The notes below the pieces were generated by a model. The model was not told the origin of the DNA. It did no database searches and was given only the letters and a program-made list of their open reading frames with translations. From an uncultured Desulfovibrionaceae bacterium (GTDB taxonomy: Bacteria; Desulfobacterota; Desulfovibrionia; Desulfovibrionales; Desulfovibrionaceae): 64,000 nucleotides of DNA. Shown one piece after another: positions 56,048 through 64,000 of the stretch (its first letter is position 1; every line of letters begins with the position of its first letter). A program made the translations under genes and the position numbers. Location of the stretch: NCBI GenBank assembly GCA_949299515.1, contig CASGAP010000008.1, positions 1-64,000 of the forward strand. The letters are read 5' to 3'.

Positions 56048-56782
56048 ATGATTATCTTTCCGGCAGTAGATCTTAAAAACGGCAAAGCCGTACGCTTAAA
56101 ACAAGGACGCGCAGACGATGTATCCGTATTTTCCGACGACCCGGTACAAATGGCCAAACACTGGCAGAGCCTGGGAGCGCAGTATCTGCATTTAATAGAC
56201 CTGGACGGAGCATTTCAGGGAAAAAGCGTAAACGCAAACATCGTACAGACAATCTGCAGAGAACTGAATATTCCCGTACAGCTCGGCGGCGGCATACGTT
56301 CGGAAGAAACGGCTGATTTTTGGCTGAACCTTGGAGTAACCCGCATTATCATAGGCACCATGGCTTTGGAAAATTTTGCGCTTTTTGAAAAAATCTGCAA
56401 AAAGTATCCCGGCAGAGTCGGCGTTTCTTTGGACGTTGAGGGCAAAAAATTGAAAACCCGCGGCTGGGTGGAAGATTCCGGCAAAGAAATAGACGAAATA
56501 CTTCCGAAACTGCAGCAGGCAGGCTGTGCATTCATCATTTACACCGACATAGAACGCGACGGTATGCACAGCGAACTGAATTTTGAAGAAGTGGAACGCC
56601 TTGCAGCGTTAAGCCCGCTTCCCCTTATTGCCGCAGGCGGCGTTTCAACCATTGAAAGCGTAAAAAAACTGCTGCCGCTCAGCAAAACGAGCTCCCTTGA
56701 AGGAATTATTTCCGGCAGGGCAATTTATGAAGGCACGCTGAATCTGCAGGAGGCAATGGATTTAATAAAAAAAAATAATTAA
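56048..56782 (+). CDS. hisA: Phosphoribosylformimino-AICAR-P isomerase
   Basis: 244 residues; a (beta/alpha)8 barrel. Catalytic Asp8 in FPAVDLKNGK and Asp near 130 (TDIERDGM on the second half) are present, with phosphate sites GGGIRS and AAGGVS. It catalyses an Amadori rearrangement in histidine synthesis. Last gene of the tatB-tatC-hisB-lipoprotein-hisA run. Confidence 0.95.
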   Translation: MIIFPAVDLKNGKAVRLKQGRADDVSVFSDDPVQMAKHWQSLGAQYLHLIDLDGAFQGKSVNANIVQTICRELNIPVQLGGGIRSEETADFWLNLGVTRIIIGTMALENFALFEKICKKYPGRVGVSLDVEGKKLKTRGWVEDSGKEIDEILPKLQQAGCAFIIYTDIERDGMHSELNFEEVERLAALSPLPLIAAGGVSTIESVKKLLPLSKTSSLEGIISGRAIYEGTLNLQEAMDLIKKNN

Positions 56783-56864
56783 TTTTTTTCTATTTTAATA
56801 AATTTTACAATAATTTTACACAGTTATTTATTTTAAAAAAAGTCTAGAAAAAATCAATATACCC

Positions 56865-56891
56865 TAAAGGCTTTTTTTATGCTGCCGATAA
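56865..56891 (+). promoter_or_regulatory. Sigma-28 (FliA) promoter of the flgM-like gene
   Basis: TAAA (56865-56868), exactly 15 bases, GCCGATAA (56884-56891): a full match to the FliA consensus. The next gene on this strand is the flgM-like gene, about 80 bases on. Confidence 0.88.
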
Positions 56892-56971
56892 TATTTTTGT
56901 TGAAACAATAGTCCAATAAAAAGCGCCAACTTGGACTTCCTGTTTCTCATCGAACGGCTATGGAGGTTCTT

Positions 56972-57295
56972 ATGAAGATAAGCAATAACAACGGATTTGA
57001 AACATATCCGCTTGGCTTTAACGAAATTTCTGCTGTTGCAAAGTCTGCAAAGCAGGAAGAAAGCAAAACGCTTTCCGCACCGCAAAGCCAAGATACTGTT
57101 TCTCTTTCTGAGGACGCAAAGTATCATGCTATAGCAAAAACAGAAGCATTAAACGCTTCTGACGTTCGTGCAGAAAAAGTCGCACGGCTTAAATCCATGA
57201 TTGCCAACGGCACCTATGAATTTAACAGCATGGACACCGCTAAAGCTATGGTTCAGGATATATTTGCAAACAAGTCATTGCTTTTAATGAACTAA
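56972..57295 (+). CDS. flgM: Anti-sigma-28 factor FlgM
   Basis: 107 residues from ATG 56972, which has GGAGG before it; an ATG at 56960 comes before that site. The disordered N-terminal half includes DTVSLSEDAK; the C-terminal half VRAEKVARLKSMIANGTYEFNSMDTA is the sigma-binding FlgM helix set. FlgM holds FliA until the hook is complete and is then exported. The promoter matches the sigma-28 consensus, so it would be self-limiting. Confidence 0.85.
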   Translation: MKISNNNGFETYPLGFNEISAVAKSAKQEESKTLSAPQSQDTVSLSEDAKYHAIAKTEALNASDVRAEKVARLKSMIANGTYEFNSMDTAKAMVQDIFANKSLLLMN

Positions 57296-57310
57296 AGTAC
57301 AACATCAGCA

Positions 57311-57344
57311 AAAGGCGGGTTGCAACGCCCGCCTTTTATTTTTT
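57311..57344 (+). terminator. Terminator of flgM
   Basis: AAAGGCGGG and CCCGCCTTT form a 9 bp stem, followed by a T-rich tract. It lies about 15 bases after the flgM stop and overlaps the end of prmC on the other strand. Confidence 0.85.
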
Positions 57345-58277
57345 AATCGCATACAAAACCCGTTCGCACCCGTTCAAATCATTCAAAGTCCGAACGTGCA
57401 CGAAATCACGGACGGCACACAGTTCGCGGCACTGCCTGCCCTGATTGTATCCGTGTTCAATTAAAAGCAGACCTCCCGGATTCAGAAGTGTTTTCGCAAG
57501 CGCGGCGGCTGCCTGAATATGAAAAAGCCCCTGTGCCTCCGTATCTCCCGCAGCAGAAAGCAAGGCGGCCTGCGGTTCAAAACAACGTACGCTTTTATCC
57601 AGTCTGACATATTCCGAAGCAGGAATATAAGGCGGATTGCTGACCACACAGTCAAATGCTTTCTGTCCGGCATATGCCGTCAATTCCTGCAAAAACTGCG
57701 GCGCGGCAAAATCCGCCCGCATAAATCTGCTTCTGCCTGCACAGCCGAGATGTTCGGCATTTTTCTGCGCAAGGGCCACAGCCTGTCCGTTAATGTCTAT
57801 GCCAATGCCGCAGGCTTCTTTGTTTTCAAGCAAGGCAGCCAACAAAATACAGCCGCTGCCGCTTCCCAAATCGCAGATGCGCAGAGCGCGCTTTCCGTTC
57901 CTGCGGCTGTAAGCAGAAATTTCATCAACCAGCATTTCCGTTTCCGGCCTCGGTATCAGCGTGGAAGAATCCACATAAAAATCATACCCGTAAAATTCTT
58001 TGATCCCTGTCAGATACGCAAGGGGTTCGCCGGCTTTTCTGCGGGCATACAGCGCATAAAAATCCAGGACTTCGCTGTCATTCGGTTCATAATCCATATG
58101 AGAAAGCACAAAGACTTTATCCCTGCCCAGCACATGGCAAAGAAGATACAATATTTCATTCCGTGCCTCGGCCAACCCGGCGCAGGAAGAGGAAAAAAAA
58201 TTATCGCCGTCCAATTCCTGATTGTTCAGCAAATCCTCTGCATACTGTTCCGCAAGCATTTTAAGAGTTATTTTCAT
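57336..58277 (-). CDS. prmC: Release factor glutamine methyltransferase PrmC
   Basis: About 313 residues from ATG 58277; a TTG at 58289 is less likely. It methylates the GGQ glutamine of peptide release factors. The N-terminal helical domain binds the factor; SAM motif CDLGSGSGCILLA and catalytic NPPYIP are intact. Single gene, convergent with flgM. Confidence 0.94.
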   Translation of the reverse strand: MKITLKMLAEQYAEDLLNNQELDGDNFFSSSCAGLAEARNEILYLLCHVLGRDKVFVLSHMDYEPNDSEVLDFYALYARRKAGEPLAYLTGIKEFYGYDFYVDSSTLIPRPETEMLVDEISAYSRRNGKRALRICDLGSGSGCILLAALLENKEACGIGIDINGQAVALAQKNAEHLGCAGRSRFMRADFAAPQFLQELTAYAGQKAFDCVVSNPPYIPASEYVRLDKSVRCFEPQAALLSAAGDTEAQGLFHIQAAAALAKTLLNPGGLLLIEHGYNQGRQCRELCAVRDFVHVRTLNDLNGCERVLYAIKK

Positions 58278-58727
58278 GTCTGCCGCCAATTTTTTTAAAT
58301 TTTTTTATTTTACATATTTGTTATTGTGATTTTTAAAACTTTATTGTTCCAGCTCAAAAATTATTACTGCACTTTTTTTTATCTTACTAAAATACAAAAA
58401 TATTTTTTCACATTTATTTGTATCATTCAAATACAAAGTACTAAAACTGCCCCCAATACAGAGGAATTATCAATAAAATCCGTCAATACCTCTGACAAAA
58501 ATGTTTAATAACACTCCAAAATACAGTTTCCGGCATAAAAATATAACTCATTGATATAGTATATTTTAATGAATAAAATATTTTTTTCTGACGAAATCGA
58601 AAAATTTTTTTTGCCAATGTGAAAATATATACTTGCCAAAATTATAAAATTTTGTACAATATATTTAACAAAAAAAGTGCATTCGCACAAACTTTTTTAT
58701 TAGGGAAATTTTAACAAGGAGAGTCGT
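58278..58727. other. AT-rich intergenic region before the YeiH-type gene
   Basis: About 450 bases, very AT-rich. No gene or RNA family is seen apart from the promoter at 58633-58660. The high AT content and length suggest a regulatory region. Confidence 0.5.
58633..58660 (+). promoter_or_regulatory. Promoter of the YeiH-type gene
   Basis: TTGCCA (58633-58638), 16 bases, TACAAT (58655-58660). The AT-rich flanks make it a good sigma-70 candidate; the ATG is about 68 bases downstream. Confidence 0.55.
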
Positions 58728-60461
58728 ATGTCTCAACATGATGAAAACATCGTCATAGACAGAGCGAAAAGCAGCTGGTCTGACCTTTGGAAAAAGGAAG
58801 ACTACTGGGCAATTTGGGTTGGTGTTGCAATTGTTTTATTTACCATTTGCTTAATTTTACCCTCAAAAAGCGATTTTGTGCAAAAAATCCAGGCACAAAA
58901 TGAAATTATCGCCCTCGAAAAAGAAAAACCGTACGAAACAATAGCTTTAATCGAAGCTAAAAAAGCAAAAAAAGCTGTTATGGGCGGTTCCCTTCCGGCA
59001 ATGAAAGAATTTAAATCCTATTTTGCTACTCCTAAAAAGTGGAACAGCAATATCCTGGATTCCATGGTTCTTTCACAAAAAAAGGCTGATCAGCTCAATG
59101 CCGACAAACTTCCGAAAGTAGAAGAAGCCAAAGCAGCCGCAACCCTTGCCAAAGAAGTTGCTGTAACAGCCGACAACCTGGCTAAAGACGCCAACTATCA
59201 AGACGCACAGCTCAACGCCGCTGCCGAAGAAGCCATTTCTGCATGGCAGGCAGCCGAAAAGAAAGCTTCAAGCCTTTCCGACAAGCTTGCAAAACCCTAC
59301 AACCTTTTCCCGAAAATGATTCTGCTCGGCGTGGGCATCGTCCTTATCATGAGCATCGGCATTTTCTTCATGGGCGAAAGCGTTGCTAAATTTATCGGCG
59401 GCTTTATCGGCGTATACATTCTCTGCGTACTTGCAAACATCTTGGGCAAACACGGCGGAATGAGCTACTACGGCATCAACGCCGAAATTTGGTCCATCGT
59501 TCTCGGTATGCTTGTGGCAAATACCATTAAAACCCCCGGTTGGATGATGCCTGCCGTACAGGTTGAATACTACATCAAAACCGGTCTCGTTCTGCTCGGC
59601 GGCGAAGTTCTCTTCACCAAAATCGTAGCCATCGGTATTCCCGGCATCTTCGTTGCTTGGGTTGTAACTCCTATCGTTCTTATTTCAACCTTCATTTTCG
59701 GTCAAAAAGTGCTGAAAATGGAATCCAAGACCTTGAACATCACCATTTCCGCAGATATGTCAGTTTGCGGTACCTCCGCTGCTATCGCAACCGCCGCAGC
59801 CTGCCGCGCTAAAAAAGAAGAACTTACTCTTGCAGTCGGTCTTTCTCTTACCTTTACCGCTATCATGATGATTGCCCTTCCGGCAGCCATTAAAGCCATC
59901 GGCCTTGACCCTGTTCTCGGCGGCGCATGGATCGGCGGTACCATTGACTCAACCGGTGCAGTTGCAGCTGCAGGCGCATTCCTCGGCGATACCGCAATGC
60001 AGGTTGCAGCTACCGTTAAGATGATCCAAAACGTTCTTATCGGCGTAACCGCATTCTTCGTAGCTCTGTACTTCACCACCAAGGTTGAACACAGCGGCGA
60101 CGGCAAAGTAAGCCTCATGGAAATCTGGCACAGATTCCCGAAGTTCGTTCTCGGCTTCCTGGGTGTTTCCATTCTTCTTTCCACCATGGCTGCTTCTTAC
60201 GGTGCTGACCTTTCCTACAGCATTATCGACAAAGGTATTGTTGACGTAACCAAAGGCCTGCGCGGCTGGTACTTCGCTCTTGCCTTTATCTCTGTAGGTC
60301 TTGCAACCAACTTCCGTGAACTTGCAAGCTACTTCAAAGGCGGCAAACCGCTAATCCTTTATGTATGCGGTCAGTCCTTCAACTTGGTATTAACCCTGTT
60401 CATGGCATGGGTAATGTTCGACCTCGCATTCCCGGAAATCAAGGCTTCTATTCTTCAATAA
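58728..60461 (+). CDS. YeiH-family putative sulfate/sulfite exporter with coiled-coil insert
   Basis: 577 residues, against about 330-350 for YeiH. One membrane helix (about 28-46) is followed by a ~150-residue hydrophilic coiled coil rich in Ala/Lys/Glu (about 50-195), then a YeiH-type bundle of ten or so helices. The family core is present: [51 protein letters not shown] and [14 protein letters not shown]. These proteins are annotated as sulfate exporters, but transport is poorly tested. In a sulfur-reducing organism export of sulfite or sulfate is reasonable (inference). Ribosome site AAGGAGAG. Its own terminator follows. Confidence 0.85.
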   Translation: MSQHDENIVIDRAKSSWSDLWKKEDYWAIWVGVAIVLFTICLILPSKSDFVQKIQAQNEIIALEKEKPYETIALIEAKKAKKAVMGGSLPAMKEFKSYFATPKKWNSNILDSMVLSQKKADQLNADKLPKVEEAKAAATLAKEVAVTADNLAKDANYQDAQLNAAAEEAISAWQAAEKKASSLSDKLAKPYNLFPKMILLGVGIVLIMSIGIFFMGESVAKFIGGFIGVYILCVLANILGKHGGMSYYGINAEIWSIVLGMLVANTIKTPGWMMPAVQVEYYIKTGLVLLGGEVLFTKIVAIGIPGIFVAWVVTPIVLISTFIFGQKVLKMESKTLNITISADMSVCGTSAAIATAAACRAKKEELTLAVGLSLTFTAIMMIALPAAIKAIGLDPVLGGAWIGGTIDSTGAVAAAGAFLGDTAMQVAATVKMIQNVLIGVTAFFVALYFTTKVEHSGDGKVSLMEIWHRFPKFVLGFLGVSILLSTMAASYGADLSYSIIDKGIVDVTKGLRGWYFALAFISVGLATNFRELASYFKGGKPLILYVCGQSFNLVLTLFMAWVMFDLAFPEIKASILQ

Positions 60462-60483
60462 GCATAGCTAAGCTTTAAACCAT

Positions 60484-60519
60484 AAAGGCATACAGTCAGC
60501 TGTATGCCTTTTTTTTTGC
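60484..60519 (+). terminator. Terminator of the YeiH-type gene
   Basis: AAAGGCATACAG and CTGTATGCCTTT with a TCAG loop, then a long T run. Confidence 0.92.
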
Positions 60520-60601
60520 AGCACTCCTTTCCGTACACCTGTGCGTTAGGCAAAATCAAAACAAAAGTAAGCAATTCAAAGCAGCTAAGAAAAATAAAAG
60601 C

Positions 60602-60630
60602 TTGACAGCAGCAAAGATTTAAGTTAAAAA
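60602..60630 (+). promoter_or_regulatory. Promoter of rimP-nusA-infB
   Basis: TTGACA (60602-60607), 17 bases, TAAAAA (60625-60630). The leader to rimP is about 120 bases. Confidence 0.6.
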
Positions 60631-60699
60631 TATTTTGTTGAAAGTAATTTCAATGTTGCATTTGCAACCTGTTATATACAGACAATATTTTTAGTATAT

Positions 60700-60736
60700 A
60701 GCCGGGCGGTCTGATTCAGGCCTCCCTTTTTTTATT
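60700..60736 (+). terminator. Possible leader attenuator before rimP
   Basis: GGTCTG and CAGGCC, flanked by GGGC and CTCCC, form a short hairpin followed by TTTTTTT, inside the rimP leader and about 25 bases before its ATG. It could attenuate the operon, for example under NusA control. Confidence 0.45.
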
Positions 60737-60759
60737 GCAAAAAACAGAAAGGAACTTGC

Positions 60760-61425
60760 ATGGCAGAACAGGAAAAAACTATCGGCAAAGCCAAACTTCT
60801 TGGAATTGTACAAGAAGCGGCAGCCGTAGCCGCCCAAAGCTTCGGTCTCAAAATATGGGGCATTGAGCTTCTCGGCGGCGCAGCGCGCCCCATAGTGCGG
60901 ATTTTTGTAGACACTCCGTGGGAAAACAAAACCGTTCCGTTTGTAAAACCCCTGACGCGCGAAGAAAAAAGCAGACAAAAGTCCGTGCACCCCATGGCTA
61001 AAAACCAGGAAAGCACACAGCCGCAGACTGAAAATTTCAGCGAAGAATCAGGAGTCAGCGTGGACGACTGCGCCGAAATATCCAGAATGATCGGCATAAG
61101 CCTTGAAGTTGAAGATATTTTTGCCGATGCATGGATACTGGAAGTTTCTTCTCCCGGTCTTGAGCGGACTTTTTACGAAACAGCCCAAATGCGGCCTTAC
61201 ATCGGACATCCCCTTGACGTAACACTGGAATCCGCCCACAGCGGTTTTGAAAACAGAAAAAAATTCCGGGGAACGCTCAAATCTGTGGAAAGCAATACAT
61301 TTACCCTGATTTTAGACACTCCGGAAGGCGCAGAATGCACCATTGATTTTAATACAGTAAGAAAAGCGCACCTTGTGCATCTTTTTCCGGAAACAACCCT
61401 TTCAAAAACAAATTCACGCAAATAA
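60760..61425 (+). CDS. rimP: Ribosome maturation factor RimP
   Basis: 221 residues, against about 150 in E. coli. N-terminal alpha/beta domain (IWGIELLGGAARPIVRIFVD), a charged insertion of about 37 residues near 60-97, then the conserved GVSVDDCAEISRMIG, ILEVSSPGLERTFY and the SH3-like C-terminal domain. RimP binds S19/S12 during 30S assembly. First gene of the nusA-infB operon. Confidence 0.93.
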   Translation: MAEQEKTIGKAKLLGIVQEAAAVAAQSFGLKIWGIELLGGAARPIVRIFVDTPWENKTVPFVKPLTREEKSRQKSVHPMAKNQESTQPQTENFSEESGVSVDDCAEISRMIGISLEVEDIFADAWILEVSSPGLERTFYETAQMRPYIGHPLDVTLESAHSGFENRKKFRGTLKSVESNTFTLILDTPEGAECTIDFNTVRKAHLVHLFPETTLSKTNSRK

Positions 61426-61441
61426 ATGCGGAGGCTGACAC

Positions 61442-62704
61442 ATGAATTTGGAATTAAAAAAAGCAATTGACCAAATAAGCAAAGACAAAGGCATTGACCG
61501 GGCACAGCTTATAGCAACGCTGGAAGATGCGGTAAGGACTTCCGTGGAACGCAGATACGGCGAAGAACTGGACGTGGAAGTACGTTTCAGCGAAGAAACG
61601 GGCGAAATCGAAATTTACCAGTTTAAAACCGTTGTGGAAGAAGTTGAAAACGACCTTACGCAAATCGCCCTTGAAGACGCCCTCGAGCATGATCCTTCCG
61701 TGCGTTTGGACGATGAAATGGGCTTCCGCATGAAAATTGACGACCTCGGCAGAATTGCCGCGCAATCAGCCAAGCAGGTTATTATCCAGCGTATGCGCGA
61801 CGCCGAACAGGAACAGATTTACAACGAATACAAAGACCGCATCGGCGAAATCGTCAGCGGCATAACCCAGCGCCGCGACAAAGGCGGCTGGATTGTGAAC
61901 CTCGGCAGAACGGAAGCGCTTTTGCCCAAAGACGAACAAATCCCCAAAGAACACCATAAACGCGGCGAACGCACCCAGGCTCTTATCATAGACGTCAAAA
62001 AAGACGGCCGCGGCCCGCAGGTAATTATTTCACGTTCCCACAGGGATTATCTTGCCGCCCTGTTCCGCCTCGAAGTACCGGAAGTGGACGACGGCACCGT
62101 ACAAATTATGGGCGTTGCCCGTGACCCAGGCTCCCGCGCAAAAGTTGCGGTACTCACCCGTGACCGCGACGTGGACCCGGTAGGTGCCTGCGTGGGTGTG
62201 CGCGGTTCCCGCATTCAAAACATTGTGCAGGAACTTCGCGGCGAACGCATCGACATTGTTGTCTGGAACCAAGACATCACGGTTTACGCCAAAAATGCCC
62301 TGGCTCCTGCCGTTATTACCAAAATTGTCGTGGACGAAGCCGAAAACCTCCTGGAAGTGACGGTTCCCGACGAACAGCTCACCAACGCCATCGGCCGCAA
62401 AGGACAGAACGTTAAACTTGCCGCTAAACTTCTCGGCTGGAAAATAGATATTTTCTCCGAATCCCGCTACAAGGAAGCCAACGGCATCGGCCGCGGCCTC
62501 GAACAGGTGGCAAGCGTGGCGGAAATCAGCGTAGAACAGCTCATTGAAGCAGGCTTCCAAAATCTCGACGATCTGCGCAATGCCGATGATGAAGAAATTG
62601 CGGAAAAATTAGCATTAACCCAAAACCGTATTGCCGAACTGCGTTCCGCTGTCAGTTTCTTAGCCCCTGTCGTAGAAGGGGACGGCGAAGAAGACGAAGA
62701 ATAA
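61442..62704 (+). CDS. nusA: Transcription elongation factor NusA
   Basis: 420 residues. N-terminal polymerase-binding domain (1-125), S1 domain (about 135-200, GGWIVNLGRTEALLP), two KH domains (DRDVDPVGACVGVRGSRIQN; then TNAIGRKGQNVKLAA), and one short C-terminal helix-hairpin-helix region. NusA controls pausing and termination. It follows rimP by 16 bases. Confidence 0.97.
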   Translation: MNLELKKAIDQISKDKGIDRAQLIATLEDAVRTSVERRYGEELDVEVRFSEETGEIEIYQFKTVVEEVENDLTQIALEDALEHDPSVRLDDEMGFRMKIDDLGRIAAQSAKQVIIQRMRDAEQEQIYNEYKDRIGEIVSGITQRRDKGGWIVNLGRTEALLPKDEQIPKEHHKRGERTQALIIDVKKDGRGPQVIISRSHRDYLAALFRLEVPEVDDGTVQIMGVARDPGSRAKVAVLTRDRDVDPVGACVGVRGSRIQNIVQELRGERIDIVVWNQDITVYAKNALAPAVITKIVVDEAENLLEVTVPDEQLTNAIGRKGQNVKLAAKLLGWKIDIFSESRYKEANGIGRGLEQVASVAEISVEQLIEAGFQNLDDLRNADDEEIAEKLALTQNRIAELRSAVSFLAPVVEGDGEEDEE

Positions 62705-62736
62705 CAGCCCTGTCTTAGGCAAAAGCAAAGGCAAAA

Positions 62737-62976
62737 ATGAAAAACGAAAAACATATACCACAACGTATGTGTGTAATTTGTCGAAATAAATTTGCCAAAC
62801 AAGATATCATACGTTATGTGTTCTCCCGAGAAACCGAGGAACAATATGGGGGACAACTTGAGGCGGATCCGGCCCAGACAAAACCAGGACGCGGCTATTA
62901 TGTCTGTTCCTCTCCCGAATGCCAACAAAAATTTACGCAAAAAGGCTCAATCCGCCGCAAACGTAAAGGGGTATAA
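62737..62976 (+). CDS. ylxR: YlxR/DUF448 family protein
   Basis: 79 residues. RMCVICRNKF near the start and the GRGYYVCSSPECQQ core are typical of YlxR, a small RNA-binding-type protein found between nusA and infB. It has two Cys pairs that could bind a metal. Its exact job is uncertain. Confidence 0.9.
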   Translation: MKNEKHIPQRMCVICRNKFAKQDIIRYVFSRETEEQYGGQLEADPAQTKPGRGYYVCSSPECQQKFTQKGSIRRKRKGV

Positions 62977-62980
62977 AAAT

Positions 62981-64000
62981 ATGAGTGAAAAAATGAAAAT
63001 AAAAGATTTAGCAAAAGAACTTGGCGTGCAAGTCAGAGATCTGCAGAAAGATTGCGGCAAGCTCAACATTGATGCCCCAAATGCAAACGCAGTTCTTGAA
63101 GAAAATGATATACAAAAAATCAAAGAATACAGACAGGCCCACGCCAACGACCAAATAGTGCAGCGCGAAACCGAAAGCGGTGTTATCGTGCGCCGCCGCA
63201 ACACTTCTGCCGGCAAGCCCGAGACAAAAGAAACGGCAGCCGCAGAAACCAAACAGGACACCGCGGAAAGCAAAGCCTCCGCTGACAGCGCAAAAGCCGA
63301 AGCAAAAGCGCCGGCCAAAGCGGAAAAAACCGAAGCAAAAGAAGCGGAAGCCAAAACAGCAAAAACCGCCAAGCCTGCCAAAGCCAAAAAAATTATCGAC
63401 ACGCCTGCAAAAATCATAACTCCGGCCAAGGCTGAAACTCCGAAAACCGAAGAAACGGCTCCTGCCAAAGAAGCAAAAGAAGCCAAGGAACAGGCCAAAA
63501 CAGAAGCCGCTGCCGTTTCGGCCGACGAACCGAAACAGGAAAATGCGGAAAACAAAACCGCACAAAAAACCGATAAAAAATCCGAAACGGCCGACAAGAA
63601 AGAAGAAGTACGCGCTAAGGAACCCAAAAAAGCTCCCCTTGCGTCTGCATCTCCCGACAGCGATTCCACAAAGAGCATACTGCCGCCCGTCGGCGCCAAA
63701 AAAGCCGAACCGGCAGAAGCAAAAGTATCCCAGGTACGCGTCATTTCCCGCCCGGAACAAAATACCGCACGCGTTGTGGAGCGAGCCGAACCTAAAGACC
63801 GTTCCGAACGGCAGGATAAAAGCGACAGGCCCCGCGGCGACAGAAACCGCGACAGCCGCCGTTCCGACGGCCGCGACGACAGACCCCGCGGCAAGGACAA
63901 TGCCTCAAGACGCGATGCTCCGCGCTTCCAAGGCATGGACAAAGATAAAGACGCTCCGCAGGCACCGCGTCCTCAAAAACAAAGCAAGCCTTCTTCCTTC
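62981..64000 (+). CDS. infB: Translation initiation factor IF-2, N-terminal part (cut by window end)
   Basis: 340 codons from ATG 62981, open to the window edge. Residues 1-60 form the IF2-N domain (IKDLAKELGVQVRDLQKDCG), followed by a long low-complexity linker rich in Ala/Lys/Glu and later Arg/Asp. The GTPase domain must lie beyond the window. It starts four bases after the ylxR stop. Placement after nusA-ylxR confirms the identity. Confidence 0.95.
   Translation, partial: MSEKMKIKDLAKELGVQVRDLQKDCGKLNIDAPNANAVLEENDIQKIKEYRQAHANDQIVQRETESGVIVRRRNTSAGKPETKETAAAETKQDTAESKASADSAKAEAKAPAKAEKTEAKEAEAKTAKTAKPAKAKKIIDTPAKIITPAKAETPKTEETAPAKEAKEAKEQAKTEAAAVSADEPKQENAENKTAQKTDKKSETADKKEEVRAKEPKKAPLASASPDSDSTKSILPPVGAKKAEPAEAKVSQVRVISRPEQNTARVVERAEPKDRSERQDKSDRPRGDRNRDSRRSDGRDDRPRGKDNASRRDAPRFQGMDKDKDAPQAPRPQKQSKPSSF

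Overview
The window is a stretch of chromosome from a Gram-negative, anaerobic member of the Desulfovibrionaceae. The evidence is gene order and content: lysS-lolC-lolD-bamA, tatB-tatC-hisB-x-hisA, rimP-nusA-ylxR-infB, tRNA-Thr/Tyr/Gly-tuf-rpmG-tRNA-Trp-secE-nusG-rplKAJL, a TRAP transporter next to an oxygen-sensitive glycyl radical enzyme, and a BamA with an extra N-terminal domain. Base composition looks moderate, with AT-rich intergenic regions, so a host-associated low-GC relative of Bilophila or Desulfovibrio (the Taurinivorans type) is plausible. The species is inference.

Layout. 1-2049: the 3' end of an IS3-family element abuts a KAP P-loop NTPase gene that is broken by an in-frame amber codon just before Walker A. 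2144-9301 (minus): a tight seven-gene unit of a WYL regulator, two CsgG/FlgT-like proteins, a secreted protein, a COG3014-type lipoprotein, a YcfL-like lipoprotein and an LpoB-like lipoprotein; a divergent HTH-only copy of the regulator sits upstream. 9836-13496: a small secreted protein, a frameshifted small membrane protein and a DUF4037/DUF4125/TPR triad. 13700-24000: a catabolic island with TRAP transporter DctPQM, a short-chain dehydrogenase, an IclR regulator, a glycyl radical enzyme with its activase, a cupin and a TauA/NMT1-like binding protein. 24051-28059: a hybrid histidine kinase without membrane segments, a PAS-GAF-GGDEF protein and a glycosyltransferase. 28099-33327 (minus): lepB-rimO-META lipoprotein-thiD-DsrE-DJ-1. 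33475-35596: a beta-helix-like repeat protein and a lone SRA-like domain protein. 35956-41327 (minus): the translation/transcription cluster, ending in a strong terminator after rplL with no rpoBC. 41510-47644 (minus): lysS-lolC-lolD-bamA. 47908-50930: guaBA. 51059-53255: a HARE-HTH/PD-ExK nuclease-like protein and an EamA transporter. 53409-56782: tatB-tatC-hisB-lipoprotein-hisA. 56865-57344: a FlgM-like gene behind an exact sigma-28 promoter. 57336-60518: prmC and a YeiH-type transporter with a long coiled-coil insert. 60602-64000: rimP-nusA-ylxR-infB, with infB cut by the window edge.

How the parts fit. The best candidate for an undescribed system is the glycyl radical island. A 36/42-identical promoter-plus-operator block lies upstream of both the SDR gene (minus strand) and the activase/GRE genes (plus strand), on either side of the iclR gene. 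Both copies have the same -35/17 bp/-10 geometry, so the two arms look co-regulated, most simply by the IclR protein. The GRE has the catalytic Cys435/Glu437 and radical Gly768 of the compact (~790 residue) eliminase class, but apparently Asp164 where glycerol and hydroxyproline dehydratases carry His. Its substrate cannot be read from sequence. A second candidate is the WYL-CsgG/FlgT-LpoB envelope operon.
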